Below the pieces are notes generated by a model. It was not told where the DNA came from. It saw only the letters and a program-made list of their open reading frames with translations, and did not search any database. Shown piece after piece: positions 60,044 to 64,000 of a stretch of DNA of 64,000 nucleotides; the first letter of the stretch is position 1, and each line of letters begins with the position of its first letter. The stretch is from Brevipalpus yothersi. Its lineage: Eukaryota; Arthropoda; Arachnida; Trombidiformes; Tenuipalpidae. Location of the stretch: NCBI GenBank assembly GCA_003956705.1, contig QZCP01000423.1:124001-188000 (forward strand). Direction: 5' to 3'. The position numbers and the translations under genes were made by a program.

Positions 60044-61183
60044 AAGCCTTAATCTCATTTGTTCACTCTACCATTCTTTTGTGACTTTTGATGTCAAGTC
60101 AAATCACTTACTACTCGATCAAATTGTAGCCCTTCCTCTTGAAGGTGGACATTGTTTCCTTTTCATCCAACAAATCAGTTATTCTTCATCAAACACTCGG
60201 TTGGAATTACTCTTTTTTCAAACAAAATCGCCATCACAATTATTATCCAGTGGCTATCCCGTACCTGATCATCACAGCTAATTTGAATATATTATGTTTT
60301 AATATTAAAAAACTCATCATCATTCATCATAACACTCTATCTCACTAGCTAACAGAAAGAAAATTATAATTCAGATTCTCAAAAGAGGACACATAAACAC
60401 ACACACATCCATACACTGACATCCATCATTCATTTCACCCTGATGAACATCCCACCGAAGTAGCTTGATATTCATCAAAATATTATGATGGCGAACAGTA
60501 GTTGGAATAAGTTTGCTTGAGAAAGAGAGAGATGGATTGAGAGGCTTTGATTTCATTATCATTTCGGACCATCTTTGTCGGTGGGTTTGAAAACGACGAC
60601 TGATTTGATCAAGATTGTACATGATTTCACGATGACCAGCTTGGCTTGACCACAAATCCGTGGAATGTGTGTGAATATGTACACGGTAGGTTGATTACTC
60701 TCTCTCCCTCTTCTTCCAGAATCAAGAGGATTATGATCAACACTGATTATCCATCATAAGTCACAATCATCAATGGAGCTGGTACATTGAATAAATCAGA
60801 TCAGGTCAGCATTGACATGGGATGGTGGCATTTGAGTAAATGTTATGTATTCATGAATGTCTGTTTGAAACCACCTTAAGTGGCTTGTTTCACTTTCACT
60901 TTTTTCTTATTTCAAATAAGAGTGAAAAATTGTTCTCATGAAAACAACAATTTATCATCAATTTTCTCTCTCTCTCTCTCTTTCTCTTTCTCTCTCCCTT
61001 ATTGACATTTTACTGTGCGTTTTTTTTTCGGATACCTGATATTATACGCTCTCTTGTACGGAAGTGAACCGGAAATTTAATTCCAATCCAATAGACCAGA
61101 CTGAATAGTCAAAAAATTTGATTTGATTTGATTTCACCTGTCCGAATCGATTTCTTGGCGGATCGGCTCACCTTCGAGTTGTT
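52603..61183 (-). CDS. Large Thr/Ser/Asn-rich extracellular-type protein, 3' part (DUF4758-like)
   Basis: Two long exons are certain: 56690..55843 and 54543..52603, joined in phase 0 (QNPR|IRMNRFKAK). Together they encode about 929 residues. A small upstream exon, 61183..61138 (46 nt, phase 0 to 1, ending KKSIRT), fits the incoming phase of 56690, but it is only a prediction. The protein repeats a motif in which a 'T.T..T...T' run is followed by a YDGR/DGK segment: TTVDATLHPSARLVDGRAD, RTYSLTERISRTTVVPVYDG, TTDTIYATKVLSFYDGRATR, TTVYETKVIGTYIDGKYAQ. It also has poly-Asn runs and RTVTSTSIYPTVITTTSL near the C-terminus. This layout recalls the arthropod DUF4758 family of mucin-like matrix proteins. 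I give that link from memory of the pattern, without a search. No signal peptide is visible because the 5' exons lie upstream. Confidence 0.62.
54544..55842 (-). other. Intron of the Thr-rich gene
   Basis: A 1.3-kb intron with a CT run at 55397-55442 and a GA run near 55273-55292. The other ORFs are low-complexity. Confidence 0.6.
55397..55442. repeat. (TC)n microsatellite
   Basis: Pure CT run in the intron of the Thr-rich gene. Confidence 0.95.
56691..61137 (-). other. Long intron (or 5' flank) of the Thr-rich gene
   Basis: A 4.4-kb AT-rich interval with CT runs (58638-58649, 59999-60040), AC-rich patches (57355-57373, 58120-58135) and CAA/CAT-triplet DNA at 57928-57972. No convincing ORF was found. 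Frames at 57632-57940 (+) and 60371-60655 (-) are unconvincing. Confidence 0.4.
59999..60040. repeat. (TC)n microsatellite
   Basis: Pure CT run. Confidence 0.95.
61138..61183 (-). other. Predicted 46-nt exon of the Thr-rich gene
   Basis: TTATTAG acceptor and CAG|GTGAAA donor bound an open, GC-richer 46-nt block encoding NNSKVSRSAKKSIRT plus one base. This phase matches the exon at 56690. The block stands out from its low-complexity surroundings. Confidence 0.35.
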
Positions 61184-61392
61184 CTAATAAATAATCATTA
61201 TGATTAACACTTATGCGAGAGAGAGAGAGAAAGTAAATTGGATGTATTTAATTTGGATTGTTTTTACTCGCAAAATTGGTTGGGATAGTTGCGAAGCGAT
61301 TCCACTCCAAAGTCTGGTGTCAGAGAAATTTTGATAATTATGATCAAGTTTTATGGATCAAATGAACATTGATTGGGTTCGATTCTGATCAT

Positions 61393-61396
<4 letters not shown>

Positions 61397-61433
<37 letters not shown>

Positions 61434-61702
61434 NNNNNNNNNNNNNNNNNNNNNNNNNNNNNNNNNNNNNNNNNNNNNNNNNNNNNNNNNNNNNNNNNNN
61501 NNNNNNNNNNNNNNNNNNNNNNNNNNNNNNNNNNNNNNNNNNNNNNNNNNNNNNNNNNNNNNNNNNNNNNNNNNNNNNNNNNNNNNNNNNNNNNNNNNNN
61601 NNNNNNNNNNNNNNNNNNNNNNNNNNNNNNNNNNNNNNNNNNNNNNNNNNNNNNNNNNNNNNNNNNNNNNNNNNNNNNNNNNNNNNNNNNNNNNNNNNNN
61701 NN

Positions 61703-61789
<87 letters not shown>
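61397..61789. repeat. (TC)n microsatellite containing an assembly gap
   Basis: CT repeats at 61397-61433 and 61703-61789 flank 269 N bases (61434-61702). The gap probably contains only more repeat, and its true length is unknown. Confidence 0.95.
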
Positions 61790-61793
<4 letters not shown>

Positions 61794-62442
61794 GCACCAA
61801 ATAAAATCTATTCTTTTTCAAAGTTATGCTTCGTTCTCGATTCTAATCACACATTCATAAATTTTGAGGTTGATTTTTCGGCCATTTTCTGTTCATTCTT
61901 CCATCCGTGATTGAACTATTTTCTAACCTTGACTGGAAATCGTATTCCCATTCATTCGAGCTCATCAAATAGATAAGTAAAAAAGGGGAAACTCTCCAAA
62001 AAGAGAGCGAGATGCAATGAGACATGTAAATGTGCATATGCAGATGAAGGGAAAATAAAAAACAATAATAATTATAATCAAAAATCGTATAACAATGATA
62101 GGAAAAAAATGAGCCAGAAAAGAGTCTGATGAAATGGGTAGCTATTTTTGTGAAAAAAAATAATTTTCACACACACAATGTTTGGTTGAAATAGTACATA
62201 AATCTTCTAGCCAATGCCATGATGAAACCATAAACACCAGTTTCAAGATCACCATATCTCATGCACCTCAGAACAAAGCGAAAGTGTATATAAATCTGAC
62301 ATACACACACATACACACCATCTCATCAACCCTTCACCCTGATTTGATTTTAGATTCTCATTATCACATTTTCTATTTTCTATTCAATCTGCTCTCGTTC
62401 GTTCGTTCGTCTGTTTAATATTCTGATTCATCTCTTTTTTTT

Positions 62443-62487
<45 letters not shown>

Positions 62488-64000
62488 ATCTTTGTATTCC
62501 TGATAATCTACTTTGTATTCCGTTCCCTCTCTCAATCCCTAATCTGGATTTGAAATAAATTCGTGCGTAAAATACTGGTACAAGGTCTAATTCAGATGAA
62601 ATCAGAAACAATAATAACAATAATAATAAGAGTCAACCATATTCCCTGATGTTCAAGAGAATAACGCAATCAAAGTTTTGTCCTTCGGATTTCGAGGGAT
62701 CAAAAACGTCAAGAACGCTGATACTCTCGATTTTCTTCCAAAATTTTGATGAAATTTGAAGGTGGGCACCAGGATGAAGAGTTGTTCATATTATTCTTCT
62801 TTCGACCATTTTTAGTCTAGCTTCCATTGAATCAATTTCCTTGAATAATAGTGACCAAACACCGTTTAACTACAATCACTCAGACAAAAAAATCGTGCTG
62901 ACAGTTTTGACAGTTATATGGCACATTACATGGCACATTACATGGTGCGAATGATTTGTAGAGAACTTTCTTTCTTTCTATCTTTTCCTCTATCTACACC
63001 TCATATATACGTATATATTTTGAATGGTGTATAACTTAGGACTGAACCTAATCTTGAGAGAGAATTTTCCAGCTCTTCACATCTACTTTCACTAGCCGCC
63101 ACCCGCTTTCTTGTTTCCAATTCATGACAGGATTATCTGATAAATTATTCGACTGAAGAAAAACTCAGTTGGCTACCTATTGTGGAATCGGATCGGGATT
63201 GAACCTTCATCGAGAGCACCAGGGGAGAGAAAGAGAGAAAGAGAGAGTGATTCTCTCTCGATATTCGGTGTGATAAATTTACGAATTGGGTCATGGAACC
63301 AAGTAAGAATCTCATTCTATTACTCAAAGGGAACTTCTGGGGCTACGACAGTTGTCCAGAGCACATGTTGGGTATTATATTGGATTATGATAGAGAGAGA
63401 GAGAAAGTAATTGTTTTTGATACATGAAAAGCCCTTTTCAGCGTGAAACTTTGATTCTATCATTTTTTGCTGGTCCTTCACACTGAATTCCAAGTACCGT
63501 ATCTATCTTTTCTCATCATGTTCATTGCATGCTTCAGATATGAGGGTATTTTCTATTCCTACTCTCACTGATATATCTCAATTTTGATCCCCTCAATTAG
63601 AATATATCAGATATTCTCCCTTTCTCTCCTCATTAACTGGAACAGGAACACGTTCGATGAGTTTGGATGAAATCATTCACGATCCTTAAAAAATCTTCAG
63701 GTTTAATTTATCATACTCTTTTATTTTTAGGCATGAATCTGCGAAAAGTTTGATCAAGGTTTCAAAATCTGTGGGAAAAGAGGAAAACTGGACTCAAAAT
63801 TCGCAGATAGAACCTTGATCACACGCTGTTTTCAAAATTTAAAATGTAGCATGAAAGTTTTTTTGTTCTAACTGATCATCATTTCATGTTTCACATGATT
63901 TGAGCTGTATCGTTAAGATTCCAAAGTGGTTACCCATTAGTTTTGACTTTTGCTTGCTAATTACGTTTAAATCATAGAAAAAGTTGATCTCAAAAATTTA
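61790..64000. other. Right-edge region without a supported gene
   Basis: AT-rich DNA with a CT run (62447-62484), a near-duplicate GGCACATTACAT motif at 62920-62953 and short AC runs near 62303-62320. A complex, slightly GC-richer stretch at 63176-63365 reads as short exon-like frames on both strands, but I could not assemble a gene. The first exons of the Thr-rich gene may lie here or beyond. Confidence 0.4.
62447..62484. repeat. (TC)n microsatellite
   Basis: Pure CT run. Confidence 0.95.

Noticed and set aside
1..64000. CRISPR arrays, prokaryotic operons, rRNA or tRNA genes, viral insertions or complete transposons
   Set aside because: None seen. Repeats are microsatellites or one segmental duplication. 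No reverse transcriptase, transposase, terminal repeats or tRNA-like cloverleaf was recognised by eye.

Overview
This is nuclear genomic DNA from an animal, almost certainly an arthropod and probably a mite or other chelicerate. The genes are interrupted by GT-AG introns, most of them only 55-75 nt long. The sequence is AT-rich. A Stubble-type transmembrane serine protease, a Piwi-clade Argonaute and a full-length LRP1 receptor are all present. An intact Piwi gene argues against psoroptid dust mites, which are reported to lack Piwi. Gene models below were built by hand from splice signals, reading-frame phase and recognisable protein families. No database search was run.

Layout. 1-4.9 kb: the 5' part of an unrecognised minus-strand gene running off the left edge, inside GA-microsatellite-rich DNA. 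4.9-6.9 kb: a small intact 117-codon ORF, followed directly by a decayed partial copy of the DNA at 10.9-13.9 kb. 7.0-11.1 kb: an SLC38A7/SNAT7-like amino-acid transporter (+) with a small secreted-protein gene nested in intron 6. 11.2-13.4 kb: an RPRD1B-like RNA polymerase II CTD-binding gene (-), tail-to-tail with the transporter. 14.2-15.4 kb: a coiled-coil protein with an augmin (HAUS5)-like N-terminus (-). 16.5-19.5 kb: piwi (+). 20.2-20.5 kb: a small coiled-coil protein (-). 21.8-29.7 kb: a Stubble-like type II transmembrane serine protease (-). 32.5-50.9 kb: LRP1 in 21 coding exons, about 4,471 aa (-). 52.6-61.2 kb: the 3' part of a large Thr/Ser/Asn-rich extracellular-type protein (-), whose first exons lie at or beyond the right edge. 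61.2-64 kb: no supported gene, an assembly gap inside a TC microsatellite, and more simple repeats.

The genes do not form one pathway. They are neighbouring housekeeping genes (transport, transcription termination, spindle, receptor endocytosis), a germline small-RNA effector and surface or extracellular-matrix genes. The most distinctive structural points are: (a) a 3-kb segment duplicated in direct orientation, whose left copy lost both ends of the RPRD1B gene, one loss at a 6-bp microhomology; (b) a secreted-protein gene nested in a transporter intron; (c) an LRP1 that keeps the 8/10/11 LDLa clusters but has a long Ser/Thr insert in its first propeller, a changed first cytoplasmic NPxY motif and a furin-type site in an unusual place; (d) an extreme density of (GA)n/(TC)n tracts.
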